Shown here one piece after another: positions 18,312 to 25,801 of a stretch of 64,000 nt of DNA; positions within the stretch are counted from its first letter, which is position 1, and every line of letters starts with the position of its first letter. The translations under genes and the position numbers were made by a program. The DNA lies in contig NZ_LT629788.1 of the NCBI RefSeq assembly GCF_900105805.1, positions 4,030,001 through 4,094,000 of the forward strand. Direction: 5' to 3'. The DNA comes from Pseudomonas moraviensis (lineage in GTDB: Bacteria; Pseudomonadota; Gammaproteobacteria; Pseudomonadales; Pseudomonadaceae). The notes beneath the pieces were generated by a model. The model was not told the origin of the DNA. It saw only the letters and a program-made list of their open reading frames with translations, and searched no databases.

Positions 18312-19436
18312 ATGCCTTTGCTAGAGACACCCTTCGCCCAGCTCGACCTGATTCGCCAGCCCGAACAGCAGAATGAACCGCTGCAAGCGTTCGACGCGGC
18401 GGACGAATACCTGCTCAATCATCTCGCCAGCGAACAACCGGCAAGCAGCACCCGCGTGCTGGTGCTCAATGACAGCTTCGGTGCATTGGCCATCAGTTTG
18501 CTGGGCAAGGTCGAGGTCAGCAGCAGCGGCGACTCGTTCCTGGGTTTCGTCGGACTGGAAAAGAATCTGCTGCGCAACGGCCAGGCGTTCGATGCGATTC
18601 GTCCAATCCCGGCCAGTGAGCCCTTGGTCGGGCCGTTTGATCGGGTGCTGATCCGCGTCCCCAAAACCCTGGCGCTGCTGGAAGAACAGTTGATCCGCCT
18701 GCAAGGGCAACTGGCTCCCGGCGCGCAAGTGATCGCGGCTGCCATGGTCAAGCATCTGCCCCGTGCTGCCGGCGATCTGCTCGAGCGCTACATCGGCCCG
18801 GTGCAAGCGTCGCTGGCTGTGAAAAAAGCGCGCTTGCTGATTGCCACACCGCAAACCAAAACACCCGTAACGTCCCCCTACCCCACTCGTTATCGCCTGG
18901 ATGAACCGGCGATCGAACTGCTCAACCACGCCAACGTGTTCTGCCGCGAAGGTCTGGACATCGGCACCCGCGCGTTCCTGCCGCATCTGCCGAAGAACCT
19001 TGGCAACGCACGAGTCGCCGATCTCGGTTGCGGCAACGGTGTGCTGGCCATTGCCAGCGCGTTGCAGAACCCGGACGCGCATTACACGCTGGTCGACGAG
19101 TCATTCATGGCGGTGCAATCGGCGGCCGAGAACTGGCGCGCGGCGTTGGGCGATCGCGAAGTGGTCGTGCGCGCTGGCGATGGCTTGGCCGGGCAGCCGC
19201 CGCAGTCACTGGACGTGGTGCTGTGCAATCCGCCGTTCCATCAACAGCAGGTAGTCGGCGATTTCCTCGCCTGGCGCATGTTCCAGCAGGCGCGCGAGGC
19301 ACTGGTGGTCGGCGGTGCGCTGTACATTGTCGGCAATCGGCACCTGGGCTATCACAGCAAACTGGCGCGCCTGTTCCGCGGCGTCGAGCAAGTGGCGGCA
19401 ACGCCGAAATTCGTCATCCTCAAAGCCCGCAAATAA
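18312..19436 (+). CDS. rlmG: 23S rRNA (guanine-1835-N2)-methyltransferase
   Basis: SAM-dependent RNA methyltransferase of 374 residues with the RlmG/RsmC two-domain architecture. The degenerate N-terminal half spans residues 1-190, and the catalytic C-terminal half has VADLGCGNGVLAIA (motif I, near 235) and VVLCNPPFH (motif IV, NPPF) near 305. Length and motifs agree with RlmG. No good ribosome-binding site precedes the ATG; a later start is unlikely because the N-terminal domain is complete. Confidence 0.92.
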   Translation: MPLLETPFAQLDLIRQPEQQNEPLQAFDAADEYLLNHLASEQPASSTRVLVLNDSFGALAISLLGKVEVSSSGDSFLGFVGLEKNLLRNGQAFDAIRPIPASEPLVGPFDRVLIRVPKTLALLEEQLIRLQGQLAPGAQVIAAAMVKHLPRAAGDLLERYIGPVQASLAVKKARLLIATPQTKTPVTSPYPTRYRLDEPAIELLNHANVFCREGLDIGTRAFLPHLPKNLGNARVADLGCGNGVLAIASALQNPDAHYTLVDESFMAVQSAAENWRAALGDREVVVRAGDGLAGQPPQSLDVVLCNPPFHQQQVVGDFLAWRMFQQAREALVVGGALYIVGNRHLGYHSKLARLFRGVEQVAATPKFVILKARK

Positions 19437-19442
19437 ATCCCG

Positions 19443-19471
19443 GACAAAAAAAACCCTCCGTGAGGAGGGTT
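19443..19471 (-). terminator. Intrinsic terminator for the cioAB operon (minus strand)
   Basis: AACCCTCC-TCAC-GGAGGGTT on the minus strand is followed by a run of T residues, 36 bases past the stop codon of the small DUF2474 gene. The plus strand has no T run, so it mainly serves the minus-strand operon. Confidence 0.88.
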
Positions 19472-19507
19472 GCAAATCCATACCCGAAGGCGCCGGGACG
19501 GGATGTT

Positions 19508-19675
19508 TCAGTGGGTGGTCAAACCTGCGGCATTCATGAACATGCGCATCAGGCTGGCGGCGATAAACAGCACGCCGACACTGCCAACCCAGATCAAGGC
19601 CAACCAGCCGAGGCGCTGCCACAGCGGTTTTTTTTCGGCTTCTTCAATGTCGTGCAGGGAATGTTTGCCGGTCAT
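19508..19675 (-). CDS. DUF2474 small membrane protein of the cytochrome bd-type oxidase
   Basis: A 55-residue protein found by translating the minus strand directly downstream of cioB. It has a charged N-terminal third, a single transmembrane helix with the LWQRLGWLALIWVGSV pattern, and a short tail ending in TTH. GGAG lies 9 bases before its ATG. Proteins of this type (DUF2474, CydX-like) accompany CioAB/CydAB oxidases and are thought to stabilise the complex. The neighbours and the terminator just after it support a third operon gene. Confidence 0.85.
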   Translation of the reverse strand: MTGKHSLHDIEEAEKKPLWQRLGWLALIWVGSVGVLFIAASLMRMFMNAAGLTTH

Positions 19676-19718
19676 TGCGTCGATCTCCGTTTAGCCAAGG
19701 CGTCACTGCGCACGCCTT

Positions 19719-19741
19719 CGCGAGCAGGCTCGCTCCCACAG
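19719..19741. repeat. Single half of a family C palindromic repeat
   Basis: CGCGAGCAGGCTCGCTCCCACA appears without its inverted partner, between cioB and the DUF2474 gene. It is the only unpaired copy noticed. Confidence 0.7.
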
Positions 19742-19759
19742 GGCAAGCCCAGCATGGGA

Positions 19760-20767
19760 TTAGTGGTAACCGTCTTCGTGGGTCACCTTGCCGCGGAATA
19801 CGTAGTAGCTCCAGAAGGTGTAACCGAGGATGAACGGAATGATGAACAGCGTGCCCACCAGCATGAAGCCCTGACTTTGCGGCGGCGCGGCGGCGTCCCA
19901 GATCGAGATCGACGGCGGCACGATGTTCGGCCACAAGCTGATGCCCAGACCGCTGTAGCCAAGGAAGATCAGCACCAGGGTCAGCAGGAACGGCGTGTAG
20001 TTGGCATTGCGTGCCACCGCGCGGATCAGGCCATACAGGGTGACCAGCACCAGAATCGGCACCGGCATGAACCACAACAGATTCGGCATGCTGAACCAGC
20101 GCGAGGCAATTTCCGGGTGGGACAACGGCGTCCAGATACTGACAATGCCGATCACCGCCAACAGCACAAACGCCAGCGGCCGTGCCAGATCATGCATTTG
20201 TTCCTGCAACTTGCCTTCGGTCTTCATGATCAGCCAGGTGCAGCCGAGCAAGGCGTACGCCACCACCAGCGCTGCGCCGCAGAACAGTGTGAACGGCGTC
20301 AGCCAGTCCAGTGAGCCACCGGCGAACTGGCGATTGACCACAGGCAAGCCATCGATGAAGGCACCCAGCGCCACACCCTGAAAGAACGTCGCCGCGATCG
20401 ATCCACCGATGAAGGCCTTGTCCCACAGGTGACGTTTTTCGTCCTTGGCCTTGAAGCGAAACTCGAAGGCCACGCCGCGAAAGATCAGGCCCATCAGCAT
20501 GAAGATCAGCGGCAGGTACAACGCCGACAGCACCACCGAATAGGCCAGCGGGAAGGCGCCGAACAATGCCGCGCCCCCCAGCACCAGCCAGGTTTCGTTG
20601 CCGTCCCAGACTGGCGCAACCGTGTTCATCATCACGTCACGGTCGGTCTTGCCCGGCACGAACGGGAAGAGAATGCCGATGCCCAGGTCAAAGCCGTCCA
20701 TGACCACGTACATCATGATGCCGAAGATGATGATCACGGCCCAGATCAGCGGAAGATCAATACCCAT
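19760..20767 (-). CDS. cioB: Cyanide-insensitive terminal oxidase subunit II
   Basis: Inner-membrane subunit of the bd-type quinol oxidase, 335 residues, with about eight or nine helices. Seen: the N-terminal MYVVMDGFDLGIGILFPF signature of CydB/CioB and the WDGNETWLVLGGAALFGAFP motif. It begins three bases after cioA, so translation is coupled. It works with CioA to oxidise ubiquinol and reduce oxygen, a cyanide-resistant branch in pseudomonads. Confidence 0.95.
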   Translation of the reverse strand: MGIDLPLIWAVIIIFGIMMYVVMDGFDLGIGILFPFVPGKTDRDVMMNTVAPVWDGNETWLVLGGAALFGAFPLAYSVVLSALYLPLIFMLMGLIFRGVAFEFRFKAKDEKRHLWDKAFIGGSIAATFFQGVALGAFIDGLPVVNRQFAGGSLDWLTPFTLFCGAALVVAYALLGCTWLIMKTEGKLQEQMHDLARPLAFVLLAVIGIVSIWTPLSHPEIASRWFSMPNLLWFMPVPILVLVTLYGLIRAVARNANYTPFLLTLVLIFLGYSGLGISLWPNIVPPSISIWDAAAPPQSQGFMLVGTLFIIPFILGYTFWSYYVFRGKVTHEDGYH

Positions 20768-20770
20768 GAG

Positions 20771-22216
20771 TCAAATCTCCTTGGTCAAGCGAGTGTTGTC
20801 TTCGTGCTCGCCCTCGGCCGGATCGTCGGCTGCGGACAACGGACGCGCCGGGGTGCGTTTCTTGCCTGGACCACCGTCCGGCGTTTCGCTGCCTTCGCTG
20901 ATCTTCGGCCCCTTGCGCACCAGACGCATCATGTAGCCGAGACCTGCGCCGAACAGCGCGAAATAGATCACGACGAACATGATCAGGGTGATGCTCATCT
21001 GCATGAAGCTGTGGTTGGACGAAGCATCTGCGGTGCGCATCAAGCCGTACACGACCCATGGCTGACGGCCGATTTCCGTGGTGAACCAGCCGGCAAGAAT
21101 CGCAATCAGGCCGGACGGCCCCATCCACAAGGCCAGATGCAGGAACGGCCGCGAGGTGTACAGCGAGTCACGCTTGCGCAGCCACAGACTCCACAGACCG
21201 GTGAAGATCATCAGGAAACCAAGGCCGACCATGATGCGGAACGACCAGAACACGATGGTCGAATTCGGCCGGTCTTCCGGCGGGAATTCCTTGAGTGCCG
21301 GCACCTGCTTGTCCAGCGAGTGCGTGAGAATCAGGCTGCCGAGGTAGGGAATCTCCACGGCGAACTTCGTGCGTTCTTCTTTCATGTCCGGCCAGCCGAA
21401 CAGGATCAGCGGCGTCGCTTCGTCGCCATGGTTTTCCCAGTGGCCTTCGATCGCAGCGATTTTTGCCGGCTGATGCTTGAGCGTGTTGAGGCCGTGGAAG
21501 TCGCCGATCACTGCCTGGATCGGCGCGACAATCAGCGCCATCCACATCGCCATCGACAGCATGGTGCGGATCGCCGGGTTGTCCCTGCCGCGCAGCAAAT
21601 GCCAGGCTGCCGAAGAGCCGACGAAGAATGCTGTCGCGACGAACGCGGCGGTGGCCATGTGCATCAGCCGGTAAGGAAATGACGGGTTGAAGATAATCGC
21701 CAGCCAGTCAGTCGGGATGACCTGGCCGTTGACGATCTCAAAACCTTGCGGGGTCTGCATCCAGCTGTTGGAGGCGAGGATCCAGAAGGTCGAAATCAAC
21801 GTGCCGATCGCCACCATCACCGTCGAAAAGAAGTGCAGGCCGCGCCCGACCTTGTTCCAGCCGAACAGCATCACGCCAAGGAAACCGGCTTCAAGGAAGA
21901 ACGCCGTGAGCACTTCATAGGTCAGCAACGGCCCGGTAACGGCGCCGGCGAAGTCGGAGAAACGACTCCAGTTGGTACCGAACTGATAGGCCATGACCAG
22001 ACCGGAAACCACGCCCATGCCAAAGTTGACGGCGAAGATCTTCGACCAGAAATGGTAGAGGTCACGGTAGGTATCGTTGCGGGTTTTCAGCCACAGGCCT
22101 TCGAGCACCGCCAGGTAACTCGCCAGGCCAATGGTGATGGCCGGGAAAAGAATGTGGAACGAGATGGTGAACGCGAACTGAATTCGGGCGAGATCGAGAG
22201 CCTCTAAACCGAACAT
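20771..22216 (-). CDS. cioA: Cyanide-insensitive terminal oxidase subunit I
   Basis: Quinol-oxidising haem subunit of 481 residues. Seen: the N-terminal RIQFAFTISFHILFPA with an axial histidine, further conserved histidine in YRLMHMATAAF, and the GRQPWVVYGLMRT signature. The quinol-binding loop is short, as in CioA rather than E. coli CydA. The ATG at 22216 is preferred because GAGGAAG lies just upstream; the extension to 22324 is arginine/proline-rich and unlike the family. An ANR-type box lies about 165 bases upstream. Confidence 0.95.
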   Translation of the reverse strand: MFGLEALDLARIQFAFTISFHILFPAITIGLASYLAVLEGLWLKTRNDTYRDLYHFWSKIFAVNFGMGVVSGLVMAYQFGTNWSRFSDFAGAVTGPLLTYEVLTAFFLEAGFLGVMLFGWNKVGRGLHFFSTVMVAIGTLISTFWILASNSWMQTPQGFEIVNGQVIPTDWLAIIFNPSFPYRLMHMATAAFVATAFFVGSSAAWHLLRGRDNPAIRTMLSMAMWMALIVAPIQAVIGDFHGLNTLKHQPAKIAAIEGHWENHGDEATPLILFGWPDMKEERTKFAVEIPYLGSLILTHSLDKQVPALKEFPPEDRPNSTIVFWSFRIMVGLGFLMIFTGLWSLWLRKRDSLYTSRPFLHLALWMGPSGLIAILAGWFTTEIGRQPWVVYGLMRTADASSNHSFMQMSITLIMFVVIYFALFGAGLGYMMRLVRKGPKISEGSETPDGGPGKKRTPARPLSAADDPAEGEHEDNTRLTKEI

Positions 22217-22596
22217 ATGGCTTCCTCTGTCAGGTAGTACGGGTAGCGGACCCGGAGGCCTGCACCACTGCCCCCACGGATATGGAGTGCGGCGAATTCG
22301 GATTCGTTCTTTTTTTACAACCATCGCTACGCAGGGAGTCTGGCCAACTGGCCGTCAGATCAGTTCCGGTCGGGGTCTTGATCTGGATCAAGCAACGTTG
22401 AAAGAGTAGTCCCATTTTCGCCAATGAACTGCGTGGTCGTTTGCCGCGTGACAAGTTGTCTCATTGGCGCAGCAAGGTTCTGGCCTGGTGAACCCAAAAA
22501 GATTGATGCACATCTGACTGAATTTTTTCTCGTAGCAACTTCCTGTTACAGACTGGTGATAATCTCGCCGTTCACTCGTCCAAGACCTGCCTTCAG
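22217..22596. other. Divergent promoter region cioA/MFS
   Basis: No gene was seen. It contains the ANR-type box at 22378-22391 and presumably promoters for both directions. Confidence 0.6.
22378..22391. promoter_or_regulatory. ANR/FNR box
   Basis: TTGATCTGGATCAA matches the FNR/ANR consensus TTGAT-N4-ATCAA exactly. It lies about 160 bases before cioA and about 205 bases before the MFS gene. In P. aeruginosa, cioAB is repressed by ANR at low oxygen, which would fit. Confidence 0.8.
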
Positions 22597-23832
22597 ATGC
22601 CCACTCAAGAGCCCCTGCTGTTACGTCACCATCGTCCGTTCATGGCCTTTTGGCTGGCGCGGATTTTCACCGCCAGCGGTTTTCAGATGCTCACCGTGGC
22701 GATTGGCTGGAATCTCTATCAACTGACCGGCAACGTGCTGGATCTGGGTCTGGTCGGCCTGGTCGAATTTGCCCCTCGCGTATTGTTCATGCTGCACACT
22801 GGGCATGTTGCCGATCGTTATGACCGACGCAAGGTCGCCGCGCTTTGTCAGTCGTTGCAGGCATTGATTGCCCTGGCGCTGGCCATCGGCAGTGCCACTG
22901 ATCACGTCACCCGCGAAATGATCTTCATCCTCGCCTTTCTCCTGGGGGCGGCGCGGTCGTTCGAGATGCCCACGACCCAGGCGCTGTTGCCAAGCATCGT
23001 CCCGAGTGCGCTCTTCCCGCGGGCGGTCGCCGCCGCGCAATCGGCGCAGCAATCGGCGACCATCGTCGCCCCGGCCCTCGGCGGTTTGCTCTATGCATTC
23101 GGCAGCGTCTGGGTCTACGGCCCGACCGTGTTGCTGTATGTGATCGCCTGCTTGCTGATGCTCAACCTGCCGGCACGCCAGACGCCGCTGAACAAAGGCA
23201 AAGCCACGCTGGACTCGCTGCTGGCGGGGATTCGCTTCATCCGCAGCCGCCCGGACATCCTCGGCGCGATCTCGCTGGACCTGTTTGCCGTGTTGCTTGG
23301 CGGCGCCACGGCGTTGCTGCCAGTGTTCGCCAAGGACATTCTGCTGACCGGCCCGTGGGGCCTCGGCCTGCTGCGCTCGGCGCCGGCGGTGGGCGCGTTG
23401 CTGATGTCATTGTTCCTGGCGCGATTTGCCGTGGAACGCAATGTCGGCCGGGTGATGTTCACCGCCGTCGGCATCTTCGGCGTCGCCACCATCGCCTTTG
23501 GCCTGTCGACCTCGTTCTGGTTCTCGCTGGCGGTACTGGTGGTGCTCGGCGCCGCGGACATGATCAGCATGGTGATCCGCGCCTCCTTCGTACAACTGGA
23601 AACCCCCGACGAAATGCGCGGCCGGGTCAGCGCGGTGAACGGCCTGTTCATCGGCGCCTCGAACCAGTTGGGCGAATTCGAATCCGGCCTCACCGCCCAC
23701 TGGTTCGGCACCGTGCCGGCAGTGGTCATGGGCGGAATCGGCACGCTGGTGGTGACGGGAACGTGGATCAAGCTGTTCCCGACATTGGCGAACCGGGACC
23801 GGATGCATGTGCCGGTGGAGGAGAAGGTCTGA
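22597..23832 (+). CDS. MFS transporter (EntS-like exporter)
   Basis: Inner-membrane major facilitator of 411 residues with 12 predicted helices. Seen: the loop 2-3 motif GHVADRYDRRKV typical of MFS, its weaker repeat in the second half, and an EntS/YbdA-like pattern (SFEMPTTQALLPSIVP). It is divergent from cioA and shares the ANR-box region with it. The substrate is unknown; siderophore and small-molecule export occur in this subgroup. Confidence 0.85.
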   Translation: MPTQEPLLLRHHRPFMAFWLARIFTASGFQMLTVAIGWNLYQLTGNVLDLGLVGLVEFAPRVLFMLHTGHVADRYDRRKVAALCQSLQALIALALAIGSATDHVTREMIFILAFLLGAARSFEMPTTQALLPSIVPSALFPRAVAAAQSAQQSATIVAPALGGLLYAFGSVWVYGPTVLLYVIACLLMLNLPARQTPLNKGKATLDSLLAGIRFIRSRPDILGAISLDLFAVLLGGATALLPVFAKDILLTGPWGLGLLRSAPAVGALLMSLFLARFAVERNVGRVMFTAVGIFGVATIAFGLSTSFWFSLAVLVVLGAADMISMVIRASFVQLETPDEMRGRVSAVNGLFIGASNQLGEFESGLTAHWFGTVPAVVMGGIGTLVVTGTWIKLFPTLANRDRMHVPVEEKV

Positions 23833-23849
23833 GTTTTCTGGAAAAACTC
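23831..23849 (+). terminator. Weak hairpin at the end of the MFS gene
   Basis: GAGTTTT-CTGGA-AAAACTC overlaps the stop codon. It lacks a GC-rich stem and a T tract, so its termination strength is doubtful. Confidence 0.3.
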
Positions 23850-23877
23850 ACCTGCCAAGCACATATCAAGCGACAAC

Positions 23878-23899
23878 GTGCGGTACATAGTTACCGCAC
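23878..23899. promoter_or_regulatory. higBA operator palindrome 1
   Basis: GTGCGGTA-CATAGT-TACCGCAC is a perfect inverted repeat with 8-bp arms, about 33 bases before higB. Antitoxins of this family repress their own operon by binding such palindromes. Confidence 0.6.
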
Positions 23900-23902
23900 T
23901 GG

Positions 23903-23923
23903 GTGTAATGTATCGCCTTACAC
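23903..23923. promoter_or_regulatory. higBA operator palindrome 2
   Basis: GTGTAA-N9-TTACAC, with centre-to-centre distance of about 25 bp from the first palindrome and eight bases before the higB start codon. It differs in sequence from palindrome 1 apart from the shared GTG/CAC and TA elements. Confidence 0.5.
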
Positions 23924-23931
23924 TCGCCGCC

Positions 23932-24210
23932 ATGATCAAATCCTTTCAGCACAAAGGCCTTCGTGGCTTCTATGAAACAGGTACGACTCGTGGAATTCGT
24001 GCCGAGCATGCAAAACGGCTGTCGCGCATGTTGCAGTTCATGGATCGAGCGACGCTTCCCGGGGACTTGGACTTGCCCGGCTGGCGCCTGCATCCTTTGA
24101 AAGGTGAGCTAAGCGAATATTGGTCGCTCAGCGTTTCAGGCAACTGGCGAGTGATCTTTCGTTTTGTCGGTTCGGATATCGAATTGGTCGATTATCTGGA
24201 CTACCACTGA
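23932..24210 (+). CDS. higB: HigB-type toxin (RelE/ParE superfamily mRNA interferase)
   Basis: A 92-residue toxin that by family cleaves ribosome-bound mRNA. Family features seen: the N-terminal IKSFQHKGLRGFYE, the PGWRLHPLKGELSEYWSL core and the basic GNWRVIFRF strand before the terminal VDYLDYH. The ATG at 23932 is preferred over the GTG at 23878, since the latter lies in the operator region. The antitoxin follows 14 bases downstream, giving the toxin-first order typical of higBA. Confidence 0.92.
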   Translation: MIKSFQHKGLRGFYETGTTRGIRAEHAKRLSRMLQFMDRATLPGDLDLPGWRLHPLKGELSEYWSLSVSGNWRVIFRFVGSDIELVDYLDYH

Positions 24211-24224
24211 CAGGAGGCAGGCTC

Positions 24225-24512
24225 ATGCCCATGCACAACCCGCCACACCCCGGTGAAACCCTGCTGCTGGATGTCTTGCCCGAGCTTGGCATCAGCGTGA
24301 GCGAATTAGCCCGGCACCTTGGCTTTGCACGCCCGCACCTTTCGCGCGTACTGCACGGACACGCGCCAATCAGCCCGGATCTGGCAGTACGACTTGAGCG
24401 TGCAGGGATCGGCAAGGCGCGCGTTTGGCTAGGCGTCCAAACCGACTACGATCTTTGGCAAGCGGAGCACCGTGAGCAACCAATGATAGAACCCCTCGCA
24501 GCCCACGGCTGA
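24225..24512 (+). CDS. higA: HigA-type antitoxin (XRE helix-turn-helix)
   Basis: A 95-residue DNA-binding antitoxin. It begins with the HPGETLLLDVL signature of HigA proteins and has an XRE helix-turn-helix at about residues 22-65 (ISVSELARHLGFARPHLSRVLHG). AGGAGG lies upstream of the ATG. It should neutralise HigB and autorepress the operon through the palindromes in front of higB. Confidence 0.92.
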   Translation: MPMHNPPHPGETLLLDVLPELGISVSELARHLGFARPHLSRVLHGHAPISPDLAVRLERAGIGKARVWLGVQTDYDLWQAEHREQPMIEPLAAHG

Positions 24513-24525
24513 CCCGTCAGGCCAT

Positions 24526-25068
24526 CTACTCCCCCGCCACCCTCGCCCGCAACGCCTTGCCACCAAGCTGCTCGACCAGGGTCAAGGCAAACTCCAGCGC
24601 AGCCCCCGAGCCTTGGGCGGTGATGCAATTGCCGTCGACCACCACCGGTTGATCAACAAACGTACAGCCCGACAACTGATGGCTGGCGCCGGGCAGGCAG
24701 GTCATGCGTCGCTGGCGCAGCACGCCTGATGCTTGCAGCGCAATGGCCGGGGCTTCGCCGATGGCGGCGAACAGTCGGCCGGCGCTGGCTTGGTCTTTGA
24801 GCAATTGCTGTAAGGGCTGGTGCGCAGCGAGATGCTGGGAGCCGACGGCACCGCCCGGCAGGACGATCAGGTCGAAGCGCTGCGCGAGTACATCGACGAG
24901 CATGCCGTCGGCGGTCAGCCGGGTGCCACGCGCGCAGGTCAGCATGCGCCGGCCTTCAATACTGGCGGCAACCACTTCGATACCGGCGCGGCGCAGCACG
25001 TCGATCAGGGTCACGCTTTGCAAATCGTCGATGCCCTCGGCGAGGGCAATCAGGGCTCTGGCAGTCAT
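24526..25068 (-). CDS. DJ-1/PfpI-family protein lacking the catalytic cysteine and glutamate
   Basis: A 180-residue protein with the DJ-1/YajL fold pattern (LIVLPGG near residue 70, GSGAALEFALTLVEQL near the end). The nucleophile elbow, normally AAICAxP, here reads AAIGEAP, so the conserved cysteine is replaced by Gly104. The partner glutamate (Glu18 in human DJ-1) aligns with Gln17. The frame is otherwise intact, with normal length and GC3 bias, so it is not an obvious pseudogene. It may be a non-catalytic homologue. It is convergent with higA, with 13 bases between stops. Confidence 0.85.
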   Translation of the reverse strand: MTARALIALAEGIDDLQSVTLIDVLRRAGIEVVAASIEGRRMLTCARGTRLTADGMLVDVLAQRFDLIVLPGGAVGSQHLAAHQPLQQLLKDQASAGRLFAAIGEAPAIALQASGVLRQRRMTCLPGASHQLSGCTFVDQPVVVDGNCITAQGSGAALEFALTLVEQLGGKALRARVAGE

Positions 25069-25134
25069 GGGCGCTTTCCGCTGGTAGTCTGTAAAGCGTA
25101 GTCAGCTTTATCCCACCCTGTTCGAAGACAGCCG

Positions 25135-25581
25135 TTACTTGATGTAAAGCTGGGTCGACATCATGTTGCGCGGCGCGTTGAGCGAGGTGTTGCTGAAGCT
25201 GAAGGTGCCTTCCTGTTTACCGGCCAGATCGAAGGTATAAAGAGAACCGACGGTTTTGCTGCCGGGCGTGCATTCGGTGAGATTGCCATTATCGAAGGCA
25301 CACACCGGGCCTCGGGTGCCGTTGACCTCGAAGCCATCCAGAGTCACTTGCGGCTGGTTCTGGCCATAGCCGACTTCCAGCACGTAGACCTTGATGTTCG
25401 GCCCGTTGTGATTGCACTGGGTTTGCGCCTGGTTATCGGCGATATCTTCCAGGCCACAGGACGGCGACTGCACTTTGATGACCTTTACCTGGGTCAATGG
25501 CGGCGCCGAAGCCGCGAACGTCGGGACTGCCACCAGCAGTGCTGCAATCCATCCGAAAATCTTCATCCCGCCGTTGCGCAT
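25135..25581 (-). CDS. Small secreted protein, possibly DUF4879 family
   Basis: A 148-residue protein with a clear signal peptide (KIFGWIAALLVAVPTFAASA). The mature part has four cysteines, which could form two disulphides, and a pattern SCGLEDIADNQAQTQCNHNG that reminds me of DUF4879 (Bacillus YolA-like) proteins. A GGAG nine bases upstream favours the ATG at 25581; ATG 25566 is a close alternative. The next gene is divergent. Function unknown. Confidence 0.7.
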   Translation of the reverse strand: MRNGGMKIFGWIAALLVAVPTFAASAPPLTQVKVIKVQSPSCGLEDIADNQAQTQCNHNGPNIKVYVLEVGYGQNQPQVTLDGFEVNGTRGPVCAFDNGNLTECTPGSKTVGSLYTFDLAGKQEGTFSFSNTSLNAPRNMMSTQLYIK

Positions 25582-25801
25582 GCCTGCCCACTCCGAAAAA
25601 TCAGCGCGCAGTATGGCGCAGTTGTCTGCTGCGCAAAACTTCGCCGACGATCGACACCAACATCCGCCAAATTCCTCACGCGGCTGGTATGATGCGCGGC
25701 TTTTTCCGGCCCACGACAATTTTCCAGGCGCTTGCGACGGTCTGTGCTTTGCTGTTGAGGTCGATACATTCACGGCGCCACGCGCGCCACGGGGAGCAGA
25801 C

